Shown here one piece after another: positions 26,297 to 36,918 of a stretch of 64,000 bases of DNA. A program made the translations under genes and the position numbers. Position 1 is the stretch's first letter. Each line of letters starts with the position of its first letter. The stretch lies in NCBI GenBank assembly GCA_964017145.1, contig OZ024842.1, positions 3,906,001-3,970,000 of the forward strand. The letters run 5' to 3'. This DNA comes from Agrocybe praecox. Taxonomy: Eukaryota > Basidiomycota > Agaricomycetes > Agaricales > Agrocybaceae. The notes beneath the pieces are model-generated. The model ran no database searches. It was given only the letters and a program-made list of their open reading frames with translations, and had not been told where the DNA came from.

Positions 26297-26320
26297 TATG
26301 TTGAGATGGGGTCGAGTGTG
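26297..26320 (+). promoter_or_regulatory. Conserved upstream block B of the secreted-protein paralogues
   Basis: The block around ATGTTGAGATGGGGTC lies about 230 nt before the start codon. It matches the reverse complement of 51551-51573, which is about the same distance (228 nt) before the paralogue's start. The equal distance argues for a shared promoter region. Confidence 0.5.
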
Positions 26321-26429
26321 GTAGGCCGTAGATGCATGCCGACATCTCTTTCTAATTATCTACCTTAGACCAGTACCAATATCTTGATATCTTTACTTCA
26401 AGCTTACTCACAGCCACATATTATGAGCA

Positions 26430-26437
26430 TATAAAAG
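26430..26437 (+). promoter_or_regulatory. TATA box of the secreted-protein gene
   Basis: TATAAAAG 94 nt before the start codon. The paralogue at 51345 has the same octamer 91 nt before its start. A pyrimidine-rich leader follows. Confidence 0.65.
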
Positions 26438-26530
26438 ACCTGGATCATGTTCTTATTTTCTTCAGTATCAGCTCTCTCAAACACATCGAAAAGCCTCTTC
26501 CACTTTTCTTATTTAAAGCCAATCTCAGCA

Positions 26531-27420
26531 ATGTTCTCTTTCAAGTGTGCCATCGTCGCTCTCGCTGTCGCCGTCATCGGTGCTCATGCTGAATCGCACA
26601 CTGTGCACTTCGTCAACAGGTAGGCCGTTGCTCAGAGCATTTCAGCGTCAATAAAATACGTACTCACTATCATGTTTTCGTGCACAGATGTGGCTTCGGT
26701 ACTGTAAGAAGCTAGCCGACACACTTCTAATCGTAGGAGAGTACTAAATACAATAAATCTACAGCCCAGACTTATTCAAGGCGCAAACACCTTGTCGACC
26801 GGTGGGGATTTCACCAGCAACGGTCCTCTCATCGGAGCCATTGCGTATGTTCTCGACTCGAAATACAACATTCTGTGTCAGCACTCATCGTGCCTTTGAT
26901 AGCTACCTCCAAACCGGTGGTTGTGGCTTCAACGGTGAGGGGTGCACCCTCATCGAGACCACACTCAGGAACCCACCCAGCCCTGGAGCCGGCTCGAGCA
27001 CTGATATCTCCTTGATTCCACCGTAAGCTACCAGTGATATATTCTCTTGTGATTTCCTAATCACACCTCTTTATACAGCCACACCTTCTCTGTTACCTCG
27101 GGATTCGGGTCAGTATATATCTCTGGCTGTTTCTGACAGCCCCATCTGATATCTGATATCATCATGCAGATACTTCAACGGATGTGATGGAGCTGGCGCC
27201 AACTGTACGAAATGCACATACAAGTCCTATAATCGATTTGACTAACCACATACGTATTTCTTAGGCAATGGACCAAGCTGCAACACCGCCTTCCACGTCT
27301 CAACCGATACCAATGTTCAAGTCGCTTGCCAGGTCAACAACGTAAGCTTATATCTAAACTTGGCCCATTACACACTTCTCACACCACCAATAGGTCAACC
27401 TCGCCATCACTTTCTGCTGA
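26531..27420 (+). CDS. Small secreted cysteine-rich protein, intact copy 1 (157 aa)
   Basis: Eight exons: 26531-26619, 26688-26703, 26765-26844, 26903-27022, 27079-27108, 27170-27204, 27265-27341, 27394-27420. A signal peptide (MFSFKCAIVALAVAVIGAHA) is followed by a compact domain: HTVHFVNRCGFG, FTSNGPLIGAIAYLQTGG, NGCDGAGANC and a C-terminus ending in ITFC. The cysteines suggest several disulfides. From memory it resembles agaricomycete proteins often labelled 'glycopeptide', which have no known activity; the HTVHFVNRCGFG start is faintly thaumatin-like. The exon lengths (89, 16, 80, 120, 30, 35, 77, 27) equal those of the third copy exactly, which supports the model strongly. It is probably secreted; a role in development or host contact is a guess. 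Confidence 0.85.
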
Positions 27421-28124
27421 GGTCCTAATAAATTCGCAACAATTCACGCCCCCCAACCGCCACTTATGGGCAAATAATTCTCTTTTTGAATACATAATTG
27501 ACACCAAAAATATTACATACCTCGTATTTAAGTGGTACATACACTTTAAACTATGGTTTTTTTATGATTGAATTGTCAACTTTGCTAAAAGTCAAAAGTT
27601 CCTTATGTTCTACATAAAATTCGTGCGACTAAAACACCGAATCCTGAATGTCACGGCTGGCGGTTAAAATCATCCCATTTTGGAAATCGACTTTCCTCTT
27701 TGGCACTACCTCCATCCAATTGCAACTAATCACCACCCTTTATCCACCACATTCTTATGAGCAAATTATACACTGAGCGCTGCACAGATAGTGACTTAAG
27801 TACTTAAGACTTATAATAGGGAGTTTCGTACAACCAAAGGAGAGGGTCGTTGAACTCGTTGTGTTTGTTCTTTCCATTCGACCCGACCGTTATTTAATGC
27901 AAGCGACAAAGTATATTTCAATCTAGTCCAAGTAACCAGGCAGAACAGGCATGTATCGATGTACGTATGTATATATTTTATATATATTCGAAGGTATCAA
28001 CAGATCCAGACACTTCAAGCAGGCAAACATTTAGAGAACAGAAGAGACAAAGCAGAAATCTATATTGGTAGGCTGACAAATAACGCTTAGGGAACGGGTC
28101 GATGAAAGACCACTGCCTGCGTAT
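27421..28124. other. Intergenic stretch between convergent genes
   Basis: About 700 nt of AT-rich sequence between the stop codons of the secreted-protein gene and INO1. It includes the AT-alternating run near 27966-27990. It should contain both 3' ends. No gene seen. Confidence 0.6.
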
Positions 28125-29973
28125 TTACCAGATCCTGGTCTCAAGGAGCAGGTCGACGTTGTTCTCCAAGCCGAGGCAAGCCTTGAGGAAGGACTCGAGC
28201 GCGTTGCGCTGTCTGTTGAGACTGTTGACAACCTCAGTGCCTAAAAGAAAGAAAGAACAGATAAGTTTTGTTGATCTATAAGGAAAGAAGAAAGCTTACC
28301 AGGCTTGACGAGAGGAGCCTTGAGCATATACGAAAGGAGGGAGAGCACAGAGTAGAGAGGAGCGAAGTCCTTCTGCTCGCCAACCTTGCGGTATTGGACA
28401 CGAGTCAAGAGCTCAGTGAGGATTGTCAAGTCCAGGATGAGAGGAGTGGCAAGAAGAGAGTCCTACAAAAGGTGTAACCTATTTAGCATGCTGAAAGGGT
28501 AATCATGTTAGGAAACAATACTGACCTCGCACTCGTTGAAGATGTTGATAGTGGAACGACCACCACAGAAGATCTCAGAGTAGTACTCGTCGATGGCACG
28601 CTTGGAGTCGCCGACGGCGGGGACATACTTGATGACAACGATGTGGTCAGGGTGTTCGCCTTTGCCGATAGGGACGCCCTTGGCACCGACCTCGGGAGCC
28701 TTGTAGAGGAGGCGGTTAGCGTCGACCATGTCGTCGACAACGCTGCTCTTGCTGATCTCCTTGCTCTTGAATTGTTTCTCAGCAGACAAGTTGTGGCCGT
28801 CGTTGTTGCCGAGATGGTTGTACGAGGCAATGGAGAGAGGCTTGATACCTGCGTTAACAAGGAACTCGGCAAGAACGGACTTGAGCTTGGTCTGACCCGA
28901 CTTCAAGTCATCACCACCAATGAAAGACTTCTGGCGCTCAGCGAGCTCAATGACACCTGGAACGAAAGTGTTCTGGGGAGCACCGTTGACAAAGGGCTCA
29001 CCCTCGAGGATAGCAGCGACTGCGAAGAGAGTAGAAGGAGAAACCTCGGAATGAGAGGTCTTGATGGCATTGAGGAGGTTATCAGCGGTATCGTTGATAC
29101 CGGGGATAATGTCACTGTAACGCTCAGTGTTGGCGGTCCAGAAGACGACGACGCGGTCCAATTGGTTGTCTTGCTTAAACTTGCGGATGTCAGAGCGGAT
29201 ATGCTCGAGGTGAGCTTGCTTGTCATCTCCAGGGATCAAGTTATCGGCACGAGCTTCCTGGTTCGCAGCAATGAAGTCAGGGTAGTAGATGGAGGGAAGG
29301 GGCTTTCCGAGGGCGGCCATGTGAGGGACTACTTGGCGCTGGAGGTCGTAATCCAAGACCTTGGAACGCTCCATGGCCTTGTCCATGGGGAGGCCAGAAA
29401 TATCCCATCCACCGAGGACGAGATCGTTGGGGTGGACCATAGGAAGGACATCCGAGATGGGGATGTGGACATCCTTGCCAGTACCTGGCTCAGTTCCAAT
29501 GCGCACGGTGGACGCACGGAGGACGGAGCCAATGTAGTTGGGCTGCTGGATGCCTTCTTTGGTGTGCCAGATGATATTGTGACGGTTGGCAAGAATAGTA
29601 GCACACAAAGTACTACCATTGTTACCTCCAACACCGATCATAAGCAAACTAATTAGATTTTAAAAATAGAATTCAACAATAAATCCATAAAATCGATATA
29701 AATAACATACCCAGTCTTGGAAACAGCGCGCTTAGTTTGGAATTGATATTCTTCAGAGGTGGGCTTGATGTTAAAGTGACCATCGGTGACAGTGACCTCA
29801 GAGCCGCGATTGACGAACTTCGCGGTGATGTGCTCGTCGCTGTATTGCGTGTTCTCAGACTGAACAGTGAGCGCATGGGGACGACGGACGGCGGTGGGGT
29901 GGATGGGCAGAACCGACTCGAGCTCGGATTCAGGGGTGTTGTAACCAGAGTTGTTGTAAGAAACTGGTGCCAT
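28125..29973 (-). CDS. INO1: Inositol-3-phosphate synthase (554 aa)
   Basis: Four exons: 29973-29711, 29648-28526, 28462-28300, 28240-28125. The enzyme converts glucose 6-phosphate to 1D-myo-inositol 3-phosphate using bound NAD+, the first step of inositol and phosphatidylinositol synthesis in the cytosol. The NAD-binding GxGGNNG motif (IGVGGNNGS) is at about residue 91. Other conserved blocks are present: [19 protein letters not shown], the [10 protein letters not shown] region and the lysine-rich [13 protein letters not shown] block. Length and the C-terminal block ([18 protein letters not shown]) match the eukaryotic family. Codon use in the large second exon is biased towards C- and G-ending codons, as expected for a highly expressed enzyme; the opposite strand there holds a long spurious frame for the same reason. 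The first exon ends just before the motif. Confidence 0.97.
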
Positions 29974-32900
29974 TGTAGAGTATATGTTTAAGATTGTCGA
30001 TGGTGTAAGTCAAATCAGAAACTTATAATGAATCCGGCGCAAGTGTGTTTCGAGCCTCGATGAGAGTTGTGGGAGCTGCAAAGGTTGTTCGAGTACATGC
30101 AAAATTTGCAAGTAATCTGTAACAAAAGTGTTGTGGCCTAAACCAAGAAGAGCTGTGGATGTCTACGATGAGGAAAAGTTTGTCTGGAGAAAAGAGGAGA
30201 GACACGTACTGCTTTTATAAGCCTGAGGGTTTGGGGACGAGAAATTCGCTTGAGATGATGGAAGTCAAGAGCAAAGGGCTGAGGACGCTAAGAAACACGG
30301 GCCGTCCATTTTTATGTCACAGCTATTTCGAAGTCCGGTATTTTCAAATGGTACGATCAGGGTTTCGGGATTAGTTTTAACATCGATAACGCGTACATCT
30401 CCCGCGTTTGAGCTCATCGTTGCGTGATACCCATGTCCCTGTATCTTCTACACAACTTTCCAGCCTGAACAACCCCAAAAATCACGGGGAAAAGGCCTTT
30501 TGGGGAGGAAAAATCTGGAGAAATGCCAATGTGTTGAGATAACGTAACATATACTGACATATTCGACATCGCCGGCCTGAGCCTCGGCACATGGCGCGCC
30601 GGTACCCAAAGCGTTTCCGGACTCGGCCTTGCCACCCCCAACCAGTCCCAGAACCACTTTTGACGATCTAATCTGATTCTAAAAAGTGTAAATACACTAC
30701 AGGCGAAATTGAAGTAAACGTTGCAAACTTCGCAGAACCTTCCTGCTTCCGGTGGGTATCCAAAAGATACATTTCCAAAAACATGATGATTGGGGTTAAC
30801 TAATGCCGAAAGGAACAAAGTCTTGGACCATGAGGCATGAGGAACGCGAGCAGGCCGCTAGGGTATTTACCAAGTCGTACTGCCGTACCAAATATTACGC
30901 GACCTGCCTGCAAAACAGGGGCCAGAAATAGGCGTATCCGAATCCAAAAGAACGTGTGTATGTACGCGATAACAAAAGAAAAGAACGTCTTTGGTTATCT
31001 CTGAGACGTTTCATGTGTAATACTTACTGATCGAAAATCTAGAAGAAGAAAAGGACGTTTAGTGCGTACAATGTCCTTCGATTTCTCTGTGTGCTTATAC
31101 TGCACATCGTTCCCGGTAATCGCATCGAAACTGCGCATCGTTCGGAATCACGACTAGCATCGGTACTGCAGCTTATTGGCCGCCACAACAGAGAATCTTG
31201 ATCAAACAATAGTAGTATGCACCCCAAAACATCTACGGCTAGATAAGCAAGTCGTCGATAAGATAAAACATCGCTACGTCGTTGCGCACAAATCTTTCTG
31301 CTGTGCCCTAGGCTTTGCAGAACCTCAGTACCTCAGTACCCAGCGACAGTGCTTTGACTCAAATCACGCTGGAGGAGATACTAAAGTCGTCCCGAAACTT
31401 TGACAAAAATCCACCGTCGAGCACCTCGTATGTACTAGACTTAAGTACATGACGTGTACGTTCATCCTTTCGAAACATATTCTGATCATGATCAGGTATA
31501 GATAACTGAGTTTAGCAAGACTACCACTGAATTCCATTGAGAAGACGAAAGAACAGAAGTAAGTCTATGAATGACCTCTTGTTACTCAGCATAACGATAA
31601 AATATTAACGCGGATTCCCGAGACTTACATATAGCTGTGTCCTTCAGTCTCTTTCAGTACTCTTGCGGCTCGGGGTATCGGTCAGTTTTCATTTATTCGA
31701 ATACTGAATACTGTTGGTTCTTTTCAGAAGGAGGAGGGCAGTATATATTTTAGTGAAGTATACCCTCGACTATCTTTTGAGAATCGTAGATGTTAAGGGA
31801 CACTGACTCCTTCTTCTTTCTCTGTCAAATGTCAGCTCGGAGAAATATATAGAAGGCTGTAGAGTAGACTTTCAATGAAGACAATGTTATCGAAGTAGAC
31901 CTAGGCCTGCACATTCTCACGTCTGTCAATAGAAACAAGATATGTATTGCGTATGAATGTAAAATAGTTTGAAGGTACTGGAATGATATACGGTGCCGTA
32001 GCAAATAATAACGAGATTCAAACGAAGGAAGTCGTGGAAAACAAATGGGGGGTGCAGATAAGATAATATTACTCGGGTAGGGCGCCACAGACTCGGCGCC
32101 AAATCGAGCCTTAAGCGAGAGAGAAGTGAAGAACAGTGGGGTACATCCCAACATATCGTTACCTGGGTTCGGGAGTGTGTTGCGAATGGGTTGCACCAGC
32201 CTGGAGGTCCTGGAAAAACCAGTCCAAAAAATTATAAGCACAAAGGAAACGTTATGGAAGCAATAGTAGGCGAGTGAACTTATCGGTTTACGTATACTTA
32301 GTGGAGAAGACCCAGAGTGCGGCTGGCCTTTATTATGCTCACAACTGACAAAGACGAGGCCTGCTGCGCCGCCGCCAGTAGACGCTAATCAAGGTACGCG
32401 TGTATGTGGGATCTGTTGAAGGCCTCGATGCGCTCTTGGGCTGTGTCCTTGATGCTAAGACAATAGAATGTGCTTTGAGGAGTGGAGTTTGCTGCGCTGG
32501 AATTACGGGATGTGAAAAGGGCAGCAAGGAATTAAGAACAAAAGACCATGAAACGTTCTAACTCCTACTCACATTTGCTCACATTGATTCACTATATACT
32601 ATTGCTGAAACAGGATTCGGGCATTGAAACAGATACGACCTGGAAATAGGGAGAGTGTGAATCTTTGAGTGAAGAAAATAGGGTGTTGCGAAATGCCCAG
32701 GTCAGAACAAAGATTTTACCCTATTTTACCATCGCTTAGATTAGGCGACGTTTCGCGACGAGAAGACTCGGTCATTAAAATCGCATCAAGGGGAAGAACA
32801 CGCAGCTATGGATGGGTATATTTCGGAATATATGTCTCGCCTGTACACATTTGCCAAGGAGGGCGAGAAATGTCATAGGCAGTACCGTAGTACGTACGTC

Positions 32901-33388
32901 TACATCCGCGGATTGAGGTTTGAGCGACAGAAATCGGATTTTCTATCCTTAGCGACCACAATGTTTGGTCGAGCTCCTGAGAGTATTATGGATGTGCAGC
33001 CTGCAGGCAATTCTGATCTTCCACGAGAGTCTGGAAAGAAATAAGTCACGTCATGATTAACAAGGATTTTCAAGCTGGTAATGCGTGGTAGCCCATAAAA
33101 GAGTCCACACATGCTCTGATACATAGAGATCGTTTAATTCTTTCCTGATCCGTGATAAAAAGTTCCGTCGACGAGTGAGATCAAGAGGTGCCCAGGGGTT
33201 TTCAGGCAATAGTACTCCCAGAAGCAAGTAAACCAAACAGAAACAAGAAAGTCGAGCGACAGTTGGACTTGAACAGCCGCGTCGCGTCGCGCGCAAAGCC
33301 AATGGCTTCTAAACATAACACAGCCAATCAAAAAAGGCGCGCACCGTGGCTGAGCCTGAGGTCTTGCGAGTGCTCCAGCTCGGACAAC
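29974..33388. other. 3.4 kb stretch without a confirmed gene
   Basis: The left part is the INO1 upstream region; a TATA-like TTATAAAAGC (minus strand) is near 30207-30216. The rest is gene-poor. Near 32340-32460 (minus) is a short coding-like segment (SIKDTAQERIEAFN, then a stop), and at 32808-33044 (+) an open frame of 78 codons; neither has a recognised family or a full gene structure. The last 100 nt before 33389 should hold the TIM50 promoter. Confidence 0.45.
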
Positions 33389-35275
33389 ATGTTCTCCATT
33401 ATTTCGAGGACTATTCCTCGTAGAACGCTAGTGCAGTCAGTACGATATGCTTCCCAAAAGGCACCCCCATCACCTCCGCCAAAAAAAGTAAAGCCGACAC
33501 CTCAGAAGAAACCTGAGACTCCTGCCCAGTCAGCGAAGGAGGCGGCAGCACCCAAGCCGACGCCTACACCGACACTGACAACTACACCTACACCTAATGA
33601 GGCACAGGAGCCAGAACCGATTGTATCTGGTGTACCTACTTTGGATTTCTCTCCACCTGAATACGAGAAAGAATTCCAAAGAACTGGAGCCAAGTCCTCG
33701 AAAGGATCATTGTCATCAAATGAACGTAAACGACGCATGATGGGCCGAGTTTCACTTGCGCTGCTGGCGCTGGCATTCAGTGGAAATGCAGTATATATGG
33801 GACGAGAATGGGAGGAGGATGAGCTGAAAGCTAAGAAATTAGTACGTGTGCGGACTTATGTCTTATCAAACGTCATTAACTCTTTCGTAGAAAGTCGAAG
33901 ACGCACCTTCGACGCGCTGGGCACGCACAAAAGAACGGTTTACTGACTTATTCGATGTACGTGCATTATTTCTATGGGTCTGAGGTGAAACTCACTGGAT
34001 GTTTATAGTACTTCAATAAACCCGCTTGGCCCGAACTCCTACCCCCACCGTACCCACCTCCCCATCAAAAACCTTATACCCTCCTTCTTTCTATTGACGA
34101 CCTTCTAGTGACCTCGACCTGGGATGTAAGCTTACTTGTGTTATATTTTGCTACATTTGTTATAACAACCCACATAGCGCAAGAACGGCTGGCGCACGGC
34201 GAAACGGCCTGGCGTGGACTACTTCCTTGGCTACATCTCCCAATTCTACGAAATTGTTATTTTCACTTCGCAACCTTACTACGTTGGTCTTCACTTTATT
34301 GACCTATCTTTTCTTCCTCTGACCGAGCATTTAGACCGCTGGACCTATTTTAGATAAGCTCGATCGCTATGGATTCTACATCAACTATCGTCTTTTCCGC
34401 GAGGCAACTCGTGCAGTGGATAGCAAGATTGTCAAGGTAGTTAATAAAGGAATCCCGTCTTACATCGCTAACTATTATCATAGGATTTATCGTTCCTCAA
34501 TCGTGATTTATCTAAGGTGGTCATGCTCGATACCGACCCAGAGCATGCCTCAGCCCAACCCGAGAACTTTGTTATTTTGCCTAAATGGAAAGGAGACTCC
34601 ACGGACAAAAACCTTGTTGCCATGATTCCTTTCCTGGAGTGTATGTCCACTGGTCCATTCCCGCACATTTTTTAATCTAACATTTTTGCCATCCTCTCAG
34701 CCATCGCTATATACAAACCCGATGACGTCAGACCTATTTTGAAGGCTTATGCTGGCAAAGACATCCCTCTTGAATGGGGCAAGAAAGAAGCTGAAATGAA
34801 GGCCAAACATGTCGCTGAATGGCAAGCCAAGAACAAGCACAAAGTATCTGCTGGTTCAGGGTGGTCCTTTGGCAGCATGCTCGGTCTCTCTGATCCAGTA
34901 CGTACTTATTTGGGGGTACAAAAACAAACATTGCTCATACGAATTGATAAGACTGCACCTACACAACCTAAGAACCAACCTCCTCCAACCTACCTAGAAT
35001 TCAAGCGCGCCGAGGCTCAAAAGCAATACGTGCAGGAAATGAAATATATTAACGACAACCGGGAGGAGCTTGAACGGCTCCTAGAACAGGACCAACAAGC
35101 CATGGCTGCTCAAGTCCCCGGCTCGCTCTGGGAGGCGATGGATCAACTGATGGGTGTCCCACCCGGCACCCCAGCAACACCAGCACCTGCGCCTCCTGGT
35201 ACCCCTAACCCCACCGGGACATCCGCGCACCCTCCTGGTAGCATTGTGGCTGCTACCCATACTAAATCTGATTAG
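33389..35275 (+). CDS. TIM50: TIM23 translocase receptor subunit Tim50 (506 aa)
   Basis: Eight exons: 33389-33841, 33891-33956, 34009-34125, 34178-34282, 34335-34436, 34484-34640, 34701-34897, 34952-35275. Tim50 sits in the mitochondrial inner membrane, receives presequence proteins from TOM and passes them to the TIM23 channel. Visible here: a basic, hydroxylated presequence ([18 protein letters not shown]), a proline-rich linker, one membrane segment ([17 protein letters not shown], about 115-132), and an intermembrane-space domain of the HAD/NIF phosphatase type ([45 protein letters not shown]). As in other Tim50 proteins the first HAD motif is SIDD instead of DxDxT, so catalysis is not expected. 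A proline-rich tail follows. The last intron (54 nt) is optional by frame, but its removal fits the family better. Confidence 0.95.
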
Positions 35276-35788
35276 GCGATGCATACGATTCAAACTCGTA
35301 TACTCGTTTTTCGCTTTATACGACACTTATTTTATACGGTACTTATACATATTAATGAGATTCGAATTTCCCCTCCTCTTCAGCTATGCTCCTGGCCTTT
35401 GTAGGTTTAGTTCCTGGAAGCTAGACACCAATTGTAGAAATGGGGCTGCACAGGTTTTTTTTAGAAGGTCAACCTGCGCGGAATGGCATACTAGGAGCAT
35501 ATCATGGCATGTTAATAGATAATGGTACGGGAGGGGAACTATTAGTGTCAAATAAGTAAAATACAACATACGTACATACATACCTTGTTCGAATAACTCA
35601 TTCACACTCAAACTCAAGGAAGCACACCACATATAATCCGAGTCCCGTCAAATATATATTTCAACTGCTCAAGGAAGTGTTTTAAACTTTTTTACATCTA
35701 ATTCCTCCACCACGAGTCAACCTACCACCGTCTGGAAACCGATCAACGATTGCAAGACGGCGAAGTTAAAAGAGAGACATCGAGGGCG
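35276..35788. other. Intergenic stretch between convergent genes
   Basis: About 510 nt with the 3' ends of TIM50 and the CBM1 protein gene. AT-rich; no gene or RNA recognised. Confidence 0.6.
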
Positions 35789-36547
35789 CTAGTAGTGGTG
35801 GTCGTTGGGATTACATTGCGAGTACCCTAGAAACAAATTCAAGCAGTGCAGAGTTAGTACTTTAGTATTGATACACGATGTAATGCGTAAATTAGTAGGA
35901 AGGAAAGAAACGCACAATCCGAGAAATAACGGCAATATGATCCTTCGGTGCATTGCTTGGTTCCTTCATAGTAATATCCTCCACCTTTTGAGAGCATGCA
36001 GAAAAAGAGGTTTAGAAATCATACAAAGTTATGAAATAAGCAAATGAGAAGACGAACATTGGCCCCAGAGGACTTGTGGTTTGTCGGGGTATTTGCCGTC
36101 GCCCTGGTGGTAATCAGGCCCGTGGCCAGGGTATGGGCGGTTCATATAAGGAGGACTTTGGCCTGGAGGAGGGGGAGGACCTTGGCCTGGAGGAGGAGGG
36201 GGACTTTGGCCTGGAGGAGGAGGACCTTGGCCTGGAGGAGGAGGACCTTGGCTTGGAGAGCCGGGGTAACCGGGCTGCTTATCCTTATCGTCATGGGGCT
36301 GCCAACTTGAAGTCCCTACATCTCCTGGTTTATCGTTGCCGTATTGGCCATTACTGCTGCTATTGCTGGGAGTTGGCTGAAGGAGACTAGATTGCTGGCC
36401 CGGGTGCTGCTGCTGGGTGGTTGTTGTTTGAGGAACACCAGGAACACCAGGCTGCTGCTGTTGATCTGCGCGCACTTTCACAACGTGGCCGTGAAGAAGG
36501 AGCAAAGCGAGGAGGGTGCACGATAGGAGGCGAGTGACGATTGCCAT
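35789..36547 (-). CDS. Secreted proline-rich protein with C-terminal CBM1 (198 aa)
   Basis: Three exons: 36547-36058, 35984-35916, 35826-35789. A signal peptide (about 1-27) leads into a Q/T/S-rich stretch and then a proline/glycine linker built from repeats of GPPPPGQ (about 105-135; DNA 36140-36245). The C-terminus, split by two short introns, rebuilds a fungal cellulose-binding module: WGQCGGGYYYEGTKQC, EGSYC and WYSQCNP. CBM1 binds crystalline cellulose through its aromatic face, here tryptophan and tyrosine residues. There is no catalytic domain, so this is a 'CBM1-only' secreted protein, perhaps a wall-attached or swollenin-like accessory factor; that role is inferred. If the introns are not removed the module is lost and the frame ends at 36029. 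It lies 371 nt downstream of another CBM1 gene on the same strand. Confidence 0.85.
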
Positions 36548-36918
36548 GATGGAATGAATAAAATTTAAAAAAACTTTGGAATGAAAGGAGAAAGTTTAGT
36601 TTATTTGTGTGGAAGGATTGGTAAAAAGCGCTGAAATCTTATTTGACTAGCAAATGAAGAGTGGAGGAATTGATGAGGAAATTTGAGGTGTTCGAAAGGG
36701 CTCTTATATGAAATACAGGGAAGATTTGAGGCTGACTATGATTCAGATTGAAACGGCGAACATGATAAATGTAGATCGTAGTCGAGAGTCGGAAAATTGT
36801 AAATTCGGCCGTTGCGTGGACTGGTCTAGGTTTTGCATCCTTGAGGTATAAACAACAACGCATTTATATTCCGACACGGGTACTAGTACACAGATTTTCT
36901 TAAGAAATGCGGTACCGT
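36548..36918. other. Intergenic stretch, promoter side of the CBM1 protein gene
   Basis: 371 nt between two minus-strand CBM1 genes. The part next to 36548 is the upstream region of the proline-rich CBM1 gene. Nothing else recognised. Confidence 0.55.

Larger units (their letters stand above)
25354..26530. other. Intergenic stretch with upstream elements of the secreted-protein gene
   Basis: About 1.2 kb upstream of the intact gene at 26531. It contains two short blocks also found upstream of the inverted paralogue (25939-25962 and 26297-26320) and a TATA box. No coding sequence was recognised. Confidence 0.55.

Noticed and set aside
28505..29656. Long plus-strand open frame of 383 codons opposite INO1
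   Set aside because: It is the antisense of the strongly conserved INO1 exon; codon bias of the enzyme leaves the other strand open. No motif, and INO1 is certain.
30414..30818. Minus-strand frame of 134 codons upstream of INO1
   Set aside because: Composition unlike its neighbours' proteins, no motif and no splice signals; likely chance.
31825..32241. Minus-strand frame of 138 codons
   Set aside because: No motif, irregular composition and no support from splice sites; likely chance.
36044..36390. Plus-strand glycine/glutamate- or arginine/leucine-rich frames
   Set aside because: They are shadows of the proline repeat in the CBM1 protein on the minus strand.
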